Origin: Emcibacteraceae bacterium | Lineage (GTDB): Bacteria > Pseudomonadota > Alphaproteobacteria > Sphingomonadales > Emcibacteraceae | Reading direction: 5' to 3' | Length of the DNA: 64,000 nucleotides | Assembly (NCBI GenBank): GCA_041396985.1 | Contig: JAWKXO010000004.1 | Span: 124,001 to 188,000 of the forward strand | Part shown: positions 8,351 through 16,872 of the stretch, one piece after another | Layout: every line of letters begins with the position of its first letter | Position numbering within the stretch: position 1 is the first letter of the stretch | The notes under the pieces: generated by a model | The model's database searches: none | What the model saw: the letters and a program-made list of their open reading frames with translations, nothing else | Told to the model about the DNA's origin: nothing | Position numbers and translations under genes: made by a program

Positions 8351-9013
8351 TCAGGTAACAGGGGACAGAGCAATTTCAACCCGGCGGTTTAAGGACCGGC
8401 CTTCAGTTGTGCTGTTGTCGGCAATTGGATAGTCTTCGCCCAAACCTTTAACAATAATTCTCTGGCCAATAATACCTTCATTCATCAGGACGTTGGCAAC
8501 CGACTGGGCCCGGCGCTCGGACAGCATCTGGTTATAGCTGGAAGACCCGGTTGAATCGGTGTGCCCGAGCACATCGACATAGGTCTTATCATATTCCTTT
8601 AGGACCAGTCCTACCGAATGCAAAACATCGGAAAAATTGGGGTTCACATCCGCGCTATTGGTGGCAAAGGTAATATTGCCAGGCATATTCAGGATGATAT
8701 TATCGCCGTTTCTGACCACCTGAACCCCGGTGTTCTGAAGCTGCTGACGCAGCTTAGCTTCCTGACGGTCCATATAAAAACCGACGCCACCACCGGCAAG
8801 TGCGCCGACACCGGCTCCGATCAGCATTGATTTACGGGTATTGTTACCACCGACTATCGCGCCGCCAATGGCCCCGACCACAGCGCCAATTCCGGCACCA
8901 ACGGCTGTGTTGGATGTTTTTTTCTCGCCTGTATAGGGATCAGTCGCGCAAGCCGACAGCAGCAAGGCTGAGGTCAAAATAAGGGTTACTGGTTTACGGG
9001 TAATCATTTTCAT
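8351..9013 (-). CDS. OmpA-family outer-membrane lipoprotein with glycine-zipper domain (YiaD-like)
   Basis: A 220-residue lipoprotein with a lipobox LLLSAC (Cys about residue 22). A glycine-zipper segment follows (NTAVGAGIGAVVGAIGGAIVGG, then MLIGAGVGALAGGGVGFYMD at residues 64-83). A C-terminal OmpA/Pal peptidoglycan-binding domain covers residues about 110-216, with VDVLGHTDSTGSSSYNQMLSERRA, the NxxLSxxRAxxV-like signature, and NRRVEI at the end. It probably anchors the outer membrane to peptidoglycan. Single-gene unit with its own terminator. A second Met at residue 3 is an alternative start. Confidence 0.92.
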   Translation of the reverse strand: MKMITRKPVTLILTSALLLSACATDPYTGEKKTSNTAVGAGIGAVVGAIGGAIVGGNNTRKSMLIGAGVGALAGGGVGFYMDRQEAKLRQQLQNTGVQVVRNGDNIILNMPGNITFATNSADVNPNFSDVLHSVGLVLKEYDKTYVDVLGHTDSTGSSSYNQMLSERRAQSVANVLMNEGIIGQRIIVKGLGEDYPIADNSTTEGRSLNRRVEIALSPVT

Positions 9014-9167
9014 ATCTGGTCATCCATTAATTTTTAAATTTTGATAATTATTGAAGAGCGGAAATTAATAAAAGCTTAAACATAAAATTTTTTCTATTAT
9101 TCTGCTTATGTTCAGACAACTTATATGACAGGGAAAAATGTTAAAAATAGGGCGTAGACTAATAAGG

Positions 9168-9542
9168 TCAGATTGCAATAAGTGCCGCTGTAACCTTACG
9201 GCCTTCCTGTAGCAGGACATTATAGGTCCGGGCTGCGGCCCCGGTATCCATCACCTCAATGGCAATGTCATTCTGGCCAAATTTCTGACGGATTGTCTTA
9301 TCGAGAAACGCCATTCTTTCCCCCATACCAATAATGAGGATTTCGACATTTTCTGCCGCCTCAAGAATAGGAGACAGGCTTTCAAGGGTAATATCGTCCT
9401 TGTTGGTCACAGCCCAGGGGTAAAACCCGTTCGGAGTGATCAGCATTGAGCCTTCAAAGCGACTTTCACCCATGCGAAAGCCCCCGTCACCATAACCGGC
9501 AATGAAGGCTTCTTCGCTGGATTTTATTTCATTAAATTCCAT
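9168..9542 (-). CDS. Mth938-like domain protein (NDUFAF3 homologue)
   Basis: A 124-residue Mth938/DUF498-fold protein. Typical blocks are the central YGDGGFRMG, the ITPNGFYPWAV segment and the GMGERM loop. The eukaryotic member NDUFAF3 is a complex I assembly factor. Its start codon overlaps the secF stop by one base (TAATG), so it is translationally coupled and is the last gene of the yajC-secD-secF cluster. In other alphaproteobacteria this gene is often adjacent to secDF; the molecular reason is not established. Confidence 0.9.
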   Translation of the reverse strand: MEFNEIKSSEEAFIAGYGDGGFRMGESRFEGSMLITPNGFYPWAVTNKDDITLESLSPILEAAENVEILIIGMGERMAFLDKTIRQKFGQNDIAIEVMDTGAAARTYNVLLQEGRKVTAALIAI

Positions 9543-10492
9543 TACCTGAACTGCTCTGGGATATGTTCCTTATGAGGTTCCGGCTTTGCCGTCGGTTCAC
9601 GGTTTAGGTCAAACCACATAAGCACAGGCGATGCAATAAAGATCGATGAATATGTACCGACAAAAATACCCCAGATCATCGCCGCCGTGAAACCATGGAT
9701 CACTTCTCCACCAAAGTAAAACAGCGCAAACAGGGCAATGATCGTCGTAAATGACGTCATTGTTGTACGGGAAAGCGTTTCATTAAGGGTATGGTTTAAC
9801 AGTTCCGGTAAGTCCATCTTGCGGTATTTACCAAGATTTTCACGAATGCGGTCATACACAACCACCGTATCGTTAAGGGAATAACCGACAATGGTCAGGA
9901 GTGCCGCAATAATATTCAGGTTAAATTCAAGCCGGGTTAATGAAAACATGCCGATAGTTATAAGCACATCATGAATAAGCGCAATCACTGCACCAAGACC
10001 AAACTGCCATTCAAAGCGCACCCAGATGTAAAAGAGCACCGCCCCTATCGCCAGAAGCACTGATAATATTCCTGATTCAATAAGGTCACCGGAAACCTTG
10101 GGGCCAACAGATTCCGTCCGCTCAAATCTTACATTATCGCCGATACCCTGTTCCAGGGTGGAACGGACAATATCAACAACCTCACTTAAGGACTTATCTT
10201 CCTGATATTCTAGGCGAATGAGAATTTCATTATCCTGCCCAAATGTCTGCACGGCCACATCGCCAAAGCCAAGCTCACTGGTGAGGCTCCTGACTTTCCC
10301 GACATCCGTGGCATGATCCGTATGTGCTTCGATCAGAAAACCGCCTTTAAAATCAATACCGAAATTGAGGTCTTTAACAATATAGAGTGCAATTGAGCTG
10401 ATTAGCAGCAATGACGACAAAACATAGGCAAATTTCCGCACACCAATAAAATTAATATGTGTATCTTCCGGAACCAGTTTAAGTAGTTTCAT
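9542..10492 (-). CDS. secF: Protein-export membrane protein SecF
   Basis: With SecD uses the proton-motive force to help the Sec translocon move proteins. The 316-residue product has six predicted membrane helices. It carries the family motif LNFGIDFKGGFLIE near residue 45, the conserved VIALIHDVLITIG helix, the helix GYSLNDTVVVYDRIREN near residue 202, and TLSRTTMTSFTT. It begins 11 bases after secD and ends overlapping the Mth938-like gene, so it is one operon with both. Confidence 0.97.
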   Translation of the reverse strand: MKLLKLVPEDTHINFIGVRKFAYVLSSLLLISSIALYIVKDLNFGIDFKGGFLIEAHTDHATDVGKVRSLTSELGFGDVAVQTFGQDNEILIRLEYQEDKSLSEVVDIVRSTLEQGIGDNVRFERTESVGPKVSGDLIESGILSVLLAIGAVLFYIWVRFEWQFGLGAVIALIHDVLITIGMFSLTRLEFNLNIIAALLTIVGYSLNDTVVVYDRIRENLGKYRKMDLPELLNHTLNETLSRTTMTSFTTIIALFALFYFGGEVIHGFTAAMIWGIFVGTYSSIFIASPVLMWFDLNREPTAKPEPHKEHIPEQFR

Positions 10493-10503
10493 GGGTTCCT
10501 CCT

Positions 10504-12120
10504 TTAAAGTACAAGACTGCTGAGGCGTCGTTTACGCACCCAGGTGACAATCATTAATCGGGAAAGGCTGACCGCCGTAAATACGGAGGTAAAAATACCG
10601 GCTGCCAGGGTAACGGCAAACCCCTTAATCGGCCCCAATCCAAACTGAAACAGAATAAGCGCGGCAATCAGTGTGGTCACATTGGCATCAACGATGGTGC
10701 TGAGCGCCCGGTCATATCCCACCTCGATAGACGGGAGAACGCTCTTGCCGCGTTTTATTTCTTCACGGATCCGCTCAAAAATCAGCACATTGGCGTCAAC
10801 AGCCATCCCGACCGTCAAGACCACCCCCGCAATACCGGGAAGTGTCAGGGTCGCTCCAAAAAGCGAAAGAATGCCAAATATCATAAAGATATTAACGGTA
10901 AGGGCCACATTGACAATGAACCCAAAAAATCCGTAAGTCAGCATGACAAATATCATCACAGCCGAAAGGCCTATAATAGAGGCTTTCTTGCCTGCTTCAA
11001 CAGAATCTGCCCCCAAATCCGGGCCAACTGTTCTTTCTTCTTCCACAGTGAGTGGTGCTGGAAGGGCACCTGCTCTAAGCAGCAGCGCCAGATCGCTGGC
11101 TTCCTTCGCGGTAAAGCCGCCGGAAATGCTGGCCGACCCGCCAAGAATAGCCGTATTAATCCGCGGTGCGCTGATGACTTTACCGTCAAGCACAATAGCA
11201 AATGGTTTGCCGACATTGGCCCTTGTCGCATCGGCAAATAACTTTCCACCTTTTGTATTAAAGGTAATATTGACAACAATCTGGTTGTCCTGATCCACAC
11301 CCTGATTTGCCTGCGCCAGGTCTTCACCGGGCACCATTACCCTGTTTTTGATGGCATAATAGGCAAGCGGATTACCATTTTCATCAACTTCATAGGAAGG
11401 AAGCACGCTCGTTCCCGGCGGGACACGGCTGTTTTTGGTCAGGGTCGCCATACTCACAGTAAGATCTGTCAGGTGAAAGTTCATCTGGGCTGTCGTGCCG
11501 ATAATCGTTTTAAGCTCCTGAGTATCCTTGATACCCGGTACCTGTATAAGAACGCTGTCTTCGCCGTTCTGCTGAATGGTTGGCTCTTTGGTTCCCATGG
11601 CATCAATACGGCGTCTCAATACTTCAATTGACTGGGCGACGGTCTGGTTTTTCTTGTCAATGACCGCGGCTTCCGACAGATGCAAATTAATGACCGGTCC
11701 ACTGCCATCCTCAATAACAAGATCATCCGCGCCGATTGACGTCATACTGGCACCGACTTTTTCAATAGATGATCTTATAACGCGGGTGGCGTTTTCCCGG
11801 TCAGCCGCATTATTTAATGTGACAACAAGTTCTTCACCGCGAATGGTAATTCTGTGCGTAATTTTCTCATCGCGCAGGTCATCCCGGATATTATCCCGCT
11901 TGTCTTCAAGCATTCTTTTGATCACTTCACTGACATCGACCCCCATCAGCATGTGTGCTCCACCCTGAAGATCAAGTCCGAGTGTTACCCTGCCACTTGG
12001 CATAAAGGATGGTAATTTTTCAAGCTGTTCATCGCTAAGAAAATTTGGCAGGGAAAGCAACATTCCAAAGAATGAGACGAGTAGAATTGTAATTACTTTC
12101 CAGCGCGGGAATTCGAGCAT
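10504..12120 (-). CDS. secD: Protein translocase subunit SecD
   Basis: A 538-residue partner of SecF. The N-terminal helix (residues 9-25) is followed by RVTLGLDLQGGAHMLMGVD near residue 44, a large periplasmic head (P1) domain, and six C-terminal helices. Motifs include GTTAQMNFHLTD, RAGALPAPL, VGMAVDANVLIFERIREE and DANVTTLIAALILF. It lies between yajC and secF in the usual order. Confidence 0.97.
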   Translation of the reverse strand: MLEFPRWKVITILLVSFFGMLLSLPNFLSDEQLEKLPSFMPSGRVTLGLDLQGGAHMLMGVDVSEVIKRMLEDKRDNIRDDLRDEKITHRITIRGEELVVTLNNAADRENATRVIRSSIEKVGASMTSIGADDLVIEDGSGPVINLHLSEAAVIDKKNQTVAQSIEVLRRRIDAMGTKEPTIQQNGEDSVLIQVPGIKDTQELKTIIGTTAQMNFHLTDLTVSMATLTKNSRVPPGTSVLPSYEVDENGNPLAYYAIKNRVMVPGEDLAQANQGVDQDNQIVVNITFNTKGGKLFADATRANVGKPFAIVLDGKVISAPRINTAILGGSASISGGFTAKEASDLALLLRAGALPAPLTVEEERTVGPDLGADSVEAGKKASIIGLSAVMIFVMLTYGFFGFIVNVALTVNIFMIFGILSLFGATLTLPGIAGVVLTVGMAVDANVLIFERIREEIKRGKSVLPSIEVGYDRALSTIVDANVTTLIAALILFQFGLGPIKGFAVTLAAGIFTSVFTAVSLSRLMIVTWVRKRRLSSLVL

Positions 12121-12156
12121 TTTCCAGATCCGTTTATAATTTTCCGTCTAAACTAA

Positions 12157-12492
12157 TTATTTTTTATCGTCATTTGCCGGGGCCGGTTTACCCTGTACCT
12201 GACTGATTGTCGCCCTTAGCACCTGAATTTTAACATCCGGCGCAATTTCCAGTTCGACTTTTTCATCATCGATGACTTTGGTAACTTTGGCGATAATCCC
12301 ACCCGATGTAATGACCTTGTCACCACGTTTCAACGCTTCAACCATTGCTTTATGTTCTTTAGCGCGTTTTTGCTGTGGTCTGATCAGCAGAAAATAGAAA
12401 ACAACAAAAATCAGAATAAATGGCAGAAAATCCATCAGGCCATTTGCACCTGGCGCACCCGCACCCTGTGCATATGCTTCAGAAATAAACAT
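12157..12492 (-). CDS. yajC: Sec translocon accessory protein YajC
   Basis: An 111-residue single-pass membrane protein: MFISEAYAQGAG, then a helix FLPFILIFVVFYFLLIRPQQKR, then a charged beta-rich tail (GDKVITSGGIIAKVTKV...). IRPQQKRAKEHK is the family hallmark. I start at ATG 12492 because CGAGG (12505-12501) is a good ribosome site just upstream; an in-frame ATG at 12543 would add 17 polar residues unlike the family. First gene of the yajC-secD-secF-Mth938 operon. Confidence 0.94.
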   Translation of the reverse strand: MFISEAYAQGAGAPGANGLMDFLPFILIFVVFYFLLIRPQQKRAKEHKAMVEALKRGDKVITSGGIIAKVTKVIDDEKVELEIAPDVKIQVLRATISQVQGKPAPANDDKK

Positions 12493-12595
12493 TTTATATT
12501 CCTCGTTATTATTATAAAAATTATCTATTGGATATAAGCGCATGACAGCGTAAAAACAAGGATAAAGCTTTTATTTTTGAGGAATCGACCAAAAC

Positions 12596-13432
12596 ATGCC
12601 TGAAATTGACAATAAAACATTATCAAGAATTGCCGATGCACTGGATCGTCTGGCTCCGCAGGCGCTTCCAAACCCTAGCCTGGAAGGAGCGGATGCTTTT
12701 GTCTGGCAGGTAGACCCGGACCGTTTGGTCGGCATTAAAAACGTCAATCATGTCGATCTTGATATCCTTAAAGGAATTGACCATGTGCGCGATATCCTTA
12801 TTAAAAATACAAAACAGTTCGCAGACGGTCACTCCGCCAATAACGCTCTGCTCTGGGGCGCGCGCGGAATGGGAAAAAGTTCACTTGTCAAAGCAATTCA
12901 TGCCTGGATAAAAGATCTGGTCCTGATTGAAATCCACCGGGAGGATATCCCAAGCCTGCCAAGGCTGCTTGATATCATTCGGGCGTCGAATAAACGCTGT
13001 ATTCTATTCTGTGATGATTTATCCTTTGACCATGATGATGGTACCTATAAATCATTAAAAGCCGTCCTTGAGGGCGGTATTGAAGGCCGGCCGGACAATG
13101 TTATCTTCTATGCCACATCAAACCGCCGCCACCTGATGCCCCGCGATATGATGGAAAATGAGCGGTCAACTGCCATTAACCCATCCGAAGCCACGGAAGA
13201 AAAAGTATCCCTTTCCGACAGATTCGGCCTGTGGCTGGGTTTTCATAGCTGCAATCAGGAAGATTATCTTTCAATGATTGATGGCTATCTAGACCATCAC
13301 GGGATCAAAGCGGACAGAAAAAACATCCATACTGAAGCTTTGACATGGTCAAGGACCAGAGGCGCACGCTCAGGGCGTGTCGCTTATCAGTATATGCAGG
13401 ATTTGGCTGGAAGAATGGGTATTAAACTATAA
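12596..13432 (+). CDS. DUF815 family AAA-type ATPase
   Basis: A 278-residue P-loop protein with Walker A WGARGMGKSSLVKAIH (residues about 87-102), Walker B-like CILFCDDLSFDHDDG, and the sensor-like ATSNRRHLMPRDM. This matches the DUF815 group of uncharacterised AAA-type ATPases. It is divergent from yajC, an arrangement common in alphaproteobacteria. GAGGA lies about 10 bases before the ATG. Cellular role is unknown. Confidence 0.88.
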   Translation: MPEIDNKTLSRIADALDRLAPQALPNPSLEGADAFVWQVDPDRLVGIKNVNHVDLDILKGIDHVRDILIKNTKQFADGHSANNALLWGARGMGKSSLVKAIHAWIKDLVLIEIHREDIPSLPRLLDIIRASNKRCILFCDDLSFDHDDGTYKSLKAVLEGGIEGRPDNVIFYATSNRRHLMPRDMMENERSTAINPSEATEEKVSLSDRFGLWLGFHSCNQEDYLSMIDGYLDHHGIKADRKNIHTEALTWSRTRGARSGRVAYQYMQDLAGRMGIKL

Positions 13433-13439
13433 TTTATCT

Positions 13440-13601
13440 TTATGCATCAATAAGATAAAAACTATCTTTAATGTGATCCTGAACCAGGATTTTAAAGGCA
13501 GTTTTCTTTTTCGCAGTGGGCATTATTAATGGCTTGTTTTCGGTCGCGTCCAACCGGGAAAGATAATATTCTACGCTATAAATGTCGGAATGTTTATTCA
13601 T
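13440..13601 (-). CDS. Possible small protein (53 aa), unrecognised
   Basis: ATG 13601-13599 to TAA 13442-13440 encodes a 53-residue polar protein starting MNKHSDIYSVEYYLSRLDAT and ending FYLIDA. It fills most of a 370-bp gap between the DUF815 gene and the groEL terminator. Only a weak GAG ribosome site is visible. No family, signal peptide or membrane helix. It is possible rather than proven; conservation in relatives would decide. Confidence 0.4.
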   Translation of the reverse strand: MNKHSDIYSVEYYLSRLDATENKPLIMPTAKKKTAFKILVQDHIKDSFYLIDA

Positions 13602-13725
13602 AATTTTTTACTCAAGCTTTAAGCGTTATTAGAGAGAATCGCCTGTTTTTTTAAGTAACTTTTTATACCCGATAATCATTACACTTTAATTAAATCCAAA
13701 TTGTGGCAAATTTTGACATCCGGCC

Positions 13726-13756
13726 ATAAAAAAGGCCGAAGAAACTCTCCGACCTT
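13726..13756 (-). terminator. Rho-independent terminator of groES-groEL
   Basis: On the minus strand an 11-pair stem AAGGTCGGAGA / TCTTCGGCCTT (two G-U pairs) with loop GTT, covering 13756-13732, followed by TTTTTTA. It lies about 50 bases after the groEL stop. Confidence 0.8.
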
Positions 13757-13805
13757 CATATAGTACATTAATTTAAGCTTGTAAAGCGCTGTTTTATATA
13801 GGGGT

Positions 13806-14471
13806 TTAGAAACCGCCCATACCACCCATGCCGCCCATACCGCCCATGCCACCCATATCAGGCATTCCACCGGACTTTTCTTCAGGGATTTCAGCAACCA
13901 TGGCTTCTGTAGTAATCAGCAGACCGGCAACAGAAGCTGCATCTTCAAGAGCTGTACGAACCACTTTGGTCGGGTCAATAATACCAGCACCAACAAGATC
14001 TTTATATTCACCTGTCTGTGCATCAAAACCAAAGTTGATGTCTTTCTGCTCTTTCATTTTACCGGCAATCACAGCCCCATCATGACCGGCATTTTGTGCG
14101 ATCTGACGGGCTGGTGCTTCAAGGGCACGGCGCACGATATCAACACCAACAGACTGGTCGGCATTGTCGCCTTTAACGCCTTCAAGCACGCGAATGGCAT
14201 AAAGAAGTGCAGCGCCGCCACCTGGGACAATTCCTTCTTCCACAGCTGCGCGTGTTGCATGAAGCGCATCATCAACGCGGTCTTTTCTTTCTTTCACTTC
14301 AATCTCTGTCGCACCACCAACTTTAATCACGGCAACACCGCCGGATAGTTTGGCAAGACGCTCCTGAAGTTTTTCACGGTCATAATCGGACGATGTAGCC
14401 TCGATCTGTGTACGAATTTGTGCACAGCGCGAACCGATATCTTCTTTTGAACCGGCACCGTCAACAATCAC
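13806..14471 (-). CDS. groL: Chaperonin GroEL, C-terminal part after a frameshift
   Basis: The downstream portion of the 60-kDa chaperonin: VDGAGSKEDIGSRCAQIR, then KVGGATEIEVKERKDRVDDALHATRAAVEEG, GGGAALL, and the Gly-Met C-terminal repeat ending GGMGGMGGF. It is not an independent gene: it continues the frame lost at about 14509 in the upstream fragment. Adding one base there yields a continuous 551-residue GroEL with standard length. The apparent GTG start at 14471 is incidental. Confidence 0.9.
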   Translation of the reverse strand: MIVDGAGSKEDIGSRCAQIRTQIEATSSDYDREKLQERLAKLSGGVAVIKVGGATEIEVKERKDRVDDALHATRAAVEEGIVPGGGAALLYAIRVLEGVKGDNADQSVGVDIVRRALEAPARQIAQNAGHDGAVIAGKMKEQKDINFGFDAQTGEYKDLVGAGIIDPTKVVRTALEDAASVAGLLITTEAMVAEIPEEKSGGMPDMGGMGGMGGMGGMGGF

Positions 14472-15460
14472 TGTATCTTCTTTCGTGATATTGACGTTTT
14501 TCGCTGTACCAGCATATTAAGCGTAACCGTTTCAAGTTTGATACCCAGATCGTCAGAAATAACCTGGCCACCTGTCAGGATTGCGATATCTTCCAGCATG
14601 GCTTTACGGCGATCACCAAATCCAGGGGCTTTGATCGCGGCAATTTTTAGACCACCACGAAGTTTGTTAACAACAAGCGCAGCAAGTGCCTCACCTTCCA
14701 CATCTTCTGCAATGATCAGAAGCGGACGGCTGGACTGTGCAACAGCTTCCAGAATTGGCAGCATTGTCTGCAGATTTGAAAGTTTTGATTCGTGAAGAAG
14801 AATATACGGATTATCAAGATCAACCGACATTTTTTCAGCGTTTGTAATAAAATATGGGGAAAGATATCCACGGTCAAACTGCATTCCTTCCACAACATCA
14901 AGCTCTGATTCAAGACCTTTGGCCTCTTCAACAGTGATCACGCCTTCTTTACCAACTTTTTCCATGGCGTTTGCAATCATCTGACCAATTTCTTTTTCAC
15001 CATTGGCAGAAATGGAGCCTACCTGCGCCACTTCTTCACTTGTAGAAATTTCTTTTGAACGTGATTTAAGTTCTGCAGAAACTTTGTTGACGGCAAGGTC
15101 AATACCACGACGTAGATCCATCGGGTTCATTCCTGCAGCAACTGATTTAAAGCCTTCCCGAACCAGTGCTTGTGCAAGCACGGTTGCTGTTGTGGTACCG
15201 TCACCGGCAACATCATTGGTACGTGAAGCGACTTCACGGACCATTTGTGCGCCCATATTTTCATAAACGTCTTTAAGTTCGATTTCTTTTGCAACCGATA
15301 CACCATCTTTTGTGATGCGCGGTGCGCCAAATGATTTTTGAAGGAGTACGTTACGACCTTTTGGACCAAGCGTTACCTTCACTGCATTGGCAAGGATATC
15401 AACACCGGCAACAATACGTGCGCGGGCATCAGTTCCAAATTTTACGTCTTTAGCAGCCAT
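14468..15460 (-). CDS. groL: Chaperonin GroEL, N-terminal part truncated by a frameshift
   Basis: Folds proteins in the GroEL-GroES cage. The 330-residue open frame starts MAAKDVKFGTDARARIV and contains the ATP-site motif AGDGTTTATVLAQAL, the LKVTLGPKGRNV-like block (VKVTLGPKGRNVLL) and the apical domain. After LKLETVTLNML, translation runs 13 residues out of frame to a TGA. The expected LGTAKNVNITKED sequence is present in the +1-shifted frame, so one G has been lost from a GGG run. The rest of the protein follows at 13806-14471. It is the second gene after groES under a CIRCE element. Since GroEL is normally essential, a sequence error or another groEL copy is likely. Confidence 0.93.
   Translation of the reverse strand: MAAKDVKFGTDARARIVAGVDILANAVKVTLGPKGRNVLLQKSFGAPRITKDGVSVAKEIELKDVYENMGAQMVREVASRTNDVAGDGTTTATVLAQALVREGFKSVAAGMNPMDLRRGIDLAVNKVSAELKSRSKEISTSEEVAQVGSISANGEKEIGQMIANAMEKVGKEGVITVEEAKGLESELDVVEGMQFDRGYLSPYFITNAEKMSVDLDNPYILLHESKLSNLQTMLPILEAVAQSSRPLLIIAEDVEGEALAALVVNKLRGGLKIAAIKAPGFGDRRKAMLEDIAILTGGQVISDDLGIKLETVTLNMLVQRKTSISRKKIQ
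14509..14510 (-). other. One-base deletion site in groEL
   Basis: On the minus strand the sequence reads ATG-CTG-GTA-CAG where ATG-CTG-GGT-ACA-GCG-AAA (MLGTAK) is expected. Restoring one G to the GG pair at 14510-14509 joins both fragments into 552 codons including the stop. Confidence 0.9.
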
Positions 15461-15510
15461 TTTTAAAATTCCTTATTTTTGCTAATTTTCATTACTGATT
15501 GAGGCGCCGA

Positions 15511-15798
15511 TTATTCAACGATGCCTAAAATATCGGATTCTTTCATAATCAACAGTTCTTCACCGTTAACTTTGATTTCAGTGCCGGACCATTTTCCGAA
15601 CAGCACTTTGTCACCTGCTTTAACATCAAGTGGCGTGACTTTGCCATCTGCGGCTTTTACACCGTTACCTGCAGCAATGACTTCACCTTCGCTTGGCTTT
15701 TCCTGTGCTGTATCAGGGATGATGATACCACCCGCTGTTTTCATTTCATTTTCAACGCGACGTACGAGGACGCGATCGTGTAAAGGACGAAATCCCAT
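15511..15798 (-). CDS. groS: Co-chaperonin GroES
   Basis: The 95-residue lid of the GroEL cage. MGFRPLHDRVLVRRVE at the N-terminus, the mobile loop ENEMKTAGGIIIPDTAQEKP (residues 17-36), and the C-terminal GEELLIMKESDILGIVE are all standard. Situated 50 bases before groEL in one operon, with CIRCE and a promoter upstream. Confidence 0.97.
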   Translation of the reverse strand: MGFRPLHDRVLVRRVENEMKTAGGIIIPDTAQEKPSEGEVIAAGNGVKAADGKVTPLDVKAGDKVLFGKWSGTEIKVNGEELLIMKESDILGIVE

Positions 15799-15851
15799 TT
15801 TCTCTACCCCTTTTTTGGGTTGTTAATATTAAAGTGTTAAATCAATGTGTG

Positions 15852-15878
15852 TTAGCACTCATCATGTGAGAGTGCTAA
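15852..15878 (-). promoter_or_regulatory. CIRCE element (HrcA operator) of groES-groEL
   Basis: Perfect inverted repeat TTAGCACTC (15852-15860), 9 bases, GAGTGCTAA (15870-15878), identical to the CIRCE consensus bound by the heat-shock repressor HrcA. It lies 54 bases upstream of the groES start, within the expected 5' leader. Confidence 0.95.
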
Positions 15879-15891
15879 CAGCTGTAGAGAA

Positions 15892-15919
15892 CAGATAATC
15901 GTTACAGGGAAATAGTCAA
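15892..15919 (-). promoter_or_regulatory. Vegetative promoter of groES-groEL
   Basis: On the minus strand TTGACT (15919-15914), a 16-base spacer, TATCTG (15897-15892). The predicted transcription start is just before the CIRCE element, the classical arrangement for HrcA repression. Confidence 0.65.
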
Positions 15920-15949
15920 GGCGTGTATGAAAAAAAATTATATTTTTTT

Positions 15950-16147
15950 CTAAGATTTTTTCCGGCTTTTAAAAATAATGCTCACAGCACCAATCAACCA
16001 GAGCACCGCTCCTCCCACAGCAAGTTCCATGAAACCAATATTTACCAGCCGCCAGATAAGGTCAAAAGCCACAAGGAAAAGGGTTGAGTAAACAACAAGA
16101 ATTATAAAGCTCCAGCTAAAGCGATTTTCATCTTTATTCCAGATCAT
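15950..16147 (-). CDS. Small two-helix membrane protein downstream of psd
   Basis: A 65-residue protein with two hydrophobic helices (about residues 12-32 and 39-58) and a basic tail KSRKKS. Its start overlaps the psd stop by four bases (ATGA), which indicates translational coupling. In many alphaproteobacteria the gene after psd is pssA; this is far too short and lacks its motif, so it is something else. No family recognised. Confidence 0.7.
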   Translation of the reverse strand: MIWNKDENRFSWSFIILVVYSTLFLVAFDLIWRLVNIGFMELAVGGAVLWLIGAVSIIFKSRKKS

Positions 16148-16872
16148 AATTGCTCCCCTTCAATTTTTTTCAGCTCTTCGGCTTTAAATAAAATACTTTC
16201 ACCGCCGACAACCACATCACCGATTTTAACGGCCGGTGTAAACTGATCAGGTACATCGACAACAACGGTACTGCCCAGATGAATCCTTCCCAGGCGCTGG
16301 CCTTTTTCAATTTTATCTCCAACCTTTGGCCAGACTTCGATTCTGCGTGCAAGCGCACTGGTGATCAGGCGTACTTTAATAAGTCCCCAGTCAGACTGGA
16401 TATGGATAATTTTCTGAACCGGACCCATCTTTTCTTTCAGATAAACCATATTATAGGCTTCACCGTCCATTAATGTATCGCCCTGGTCTTCCACTTTGAC
16501 GACAATCCCGGCAACCGGGGAGCGCTGAACATGAACATCCCAGAATGTCAGGGCAATGACCACATAATTAATACCGTCCTTTTCATCAATATAACGGATA
16601 CTGCCATCAGCCGGCGCCACCATATCATCACCAGCCGGGATATTACGGTCGGGATCTCGGTAAAAGAATGCCATGAAACCTTCATCAATATTACTGGATG
16701 TCACCCAATCGGCAACCTGCTGTGTCGGCCAGCGCTTATTCGGGCCGAGCAGATCAAATATAAGCGGTGAAGGATATGGAAAGCGGACCGCCCAATATCC
16801 AATAACCATACAGCAGGCGGCTAATATGGCAATTTGCCAGAAAATGACTTTTATCGCTTTGAATATATTCAT
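16144..16872 (-). CDS. psd: Phosphatidylserine decarboxylase proenzyme
   Basis: Makes phosphatidylethanolamine from phosphatidylserine. The 242-residue form has an N-terminal membrane anchor (residues 10-28), FFYRDPDRNIP, VAPADGSI, the FWDVHVQRSPVAG metal/active-site block, and the self-cleavage motif LGST (in GRIHLGSTVVVDVP), whose serine becomes the pyruvoyl cofactor. Length and layout fit the short, archaeal-type Psd common in alphaproteobacteria. Followed by an overlapping small membrane gene. Confidence 0.93.
   Translation of the reverse strand: MNIFKAIKVIFWQIAILAACCMVIGYWAVRFPYPSPLIFDLLGPNKRWPTQQVADWVTSSNIDEGFMAFFYRDPDRNIPAGDDMVAPADGSIRYIDEKDGINYVVIALTFWDVHVQRSPVAGIVVKVEDQGDTLMDGEAYNMVYLKEKMGPVQKIIHIQSDWGLIKVRLITSALARRIEVWPKVGDKIEKGQRLGRIHLGSTVVVDVPDQFTPAVKIGDVVVGGESILFKAEELKKIEGEQL

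Noticed and set aside
13806..15460. Two separate chaperonin genes
   Set aside because: The pieces join into one standard GroEL when one base is restored; the second has no start region of its own.
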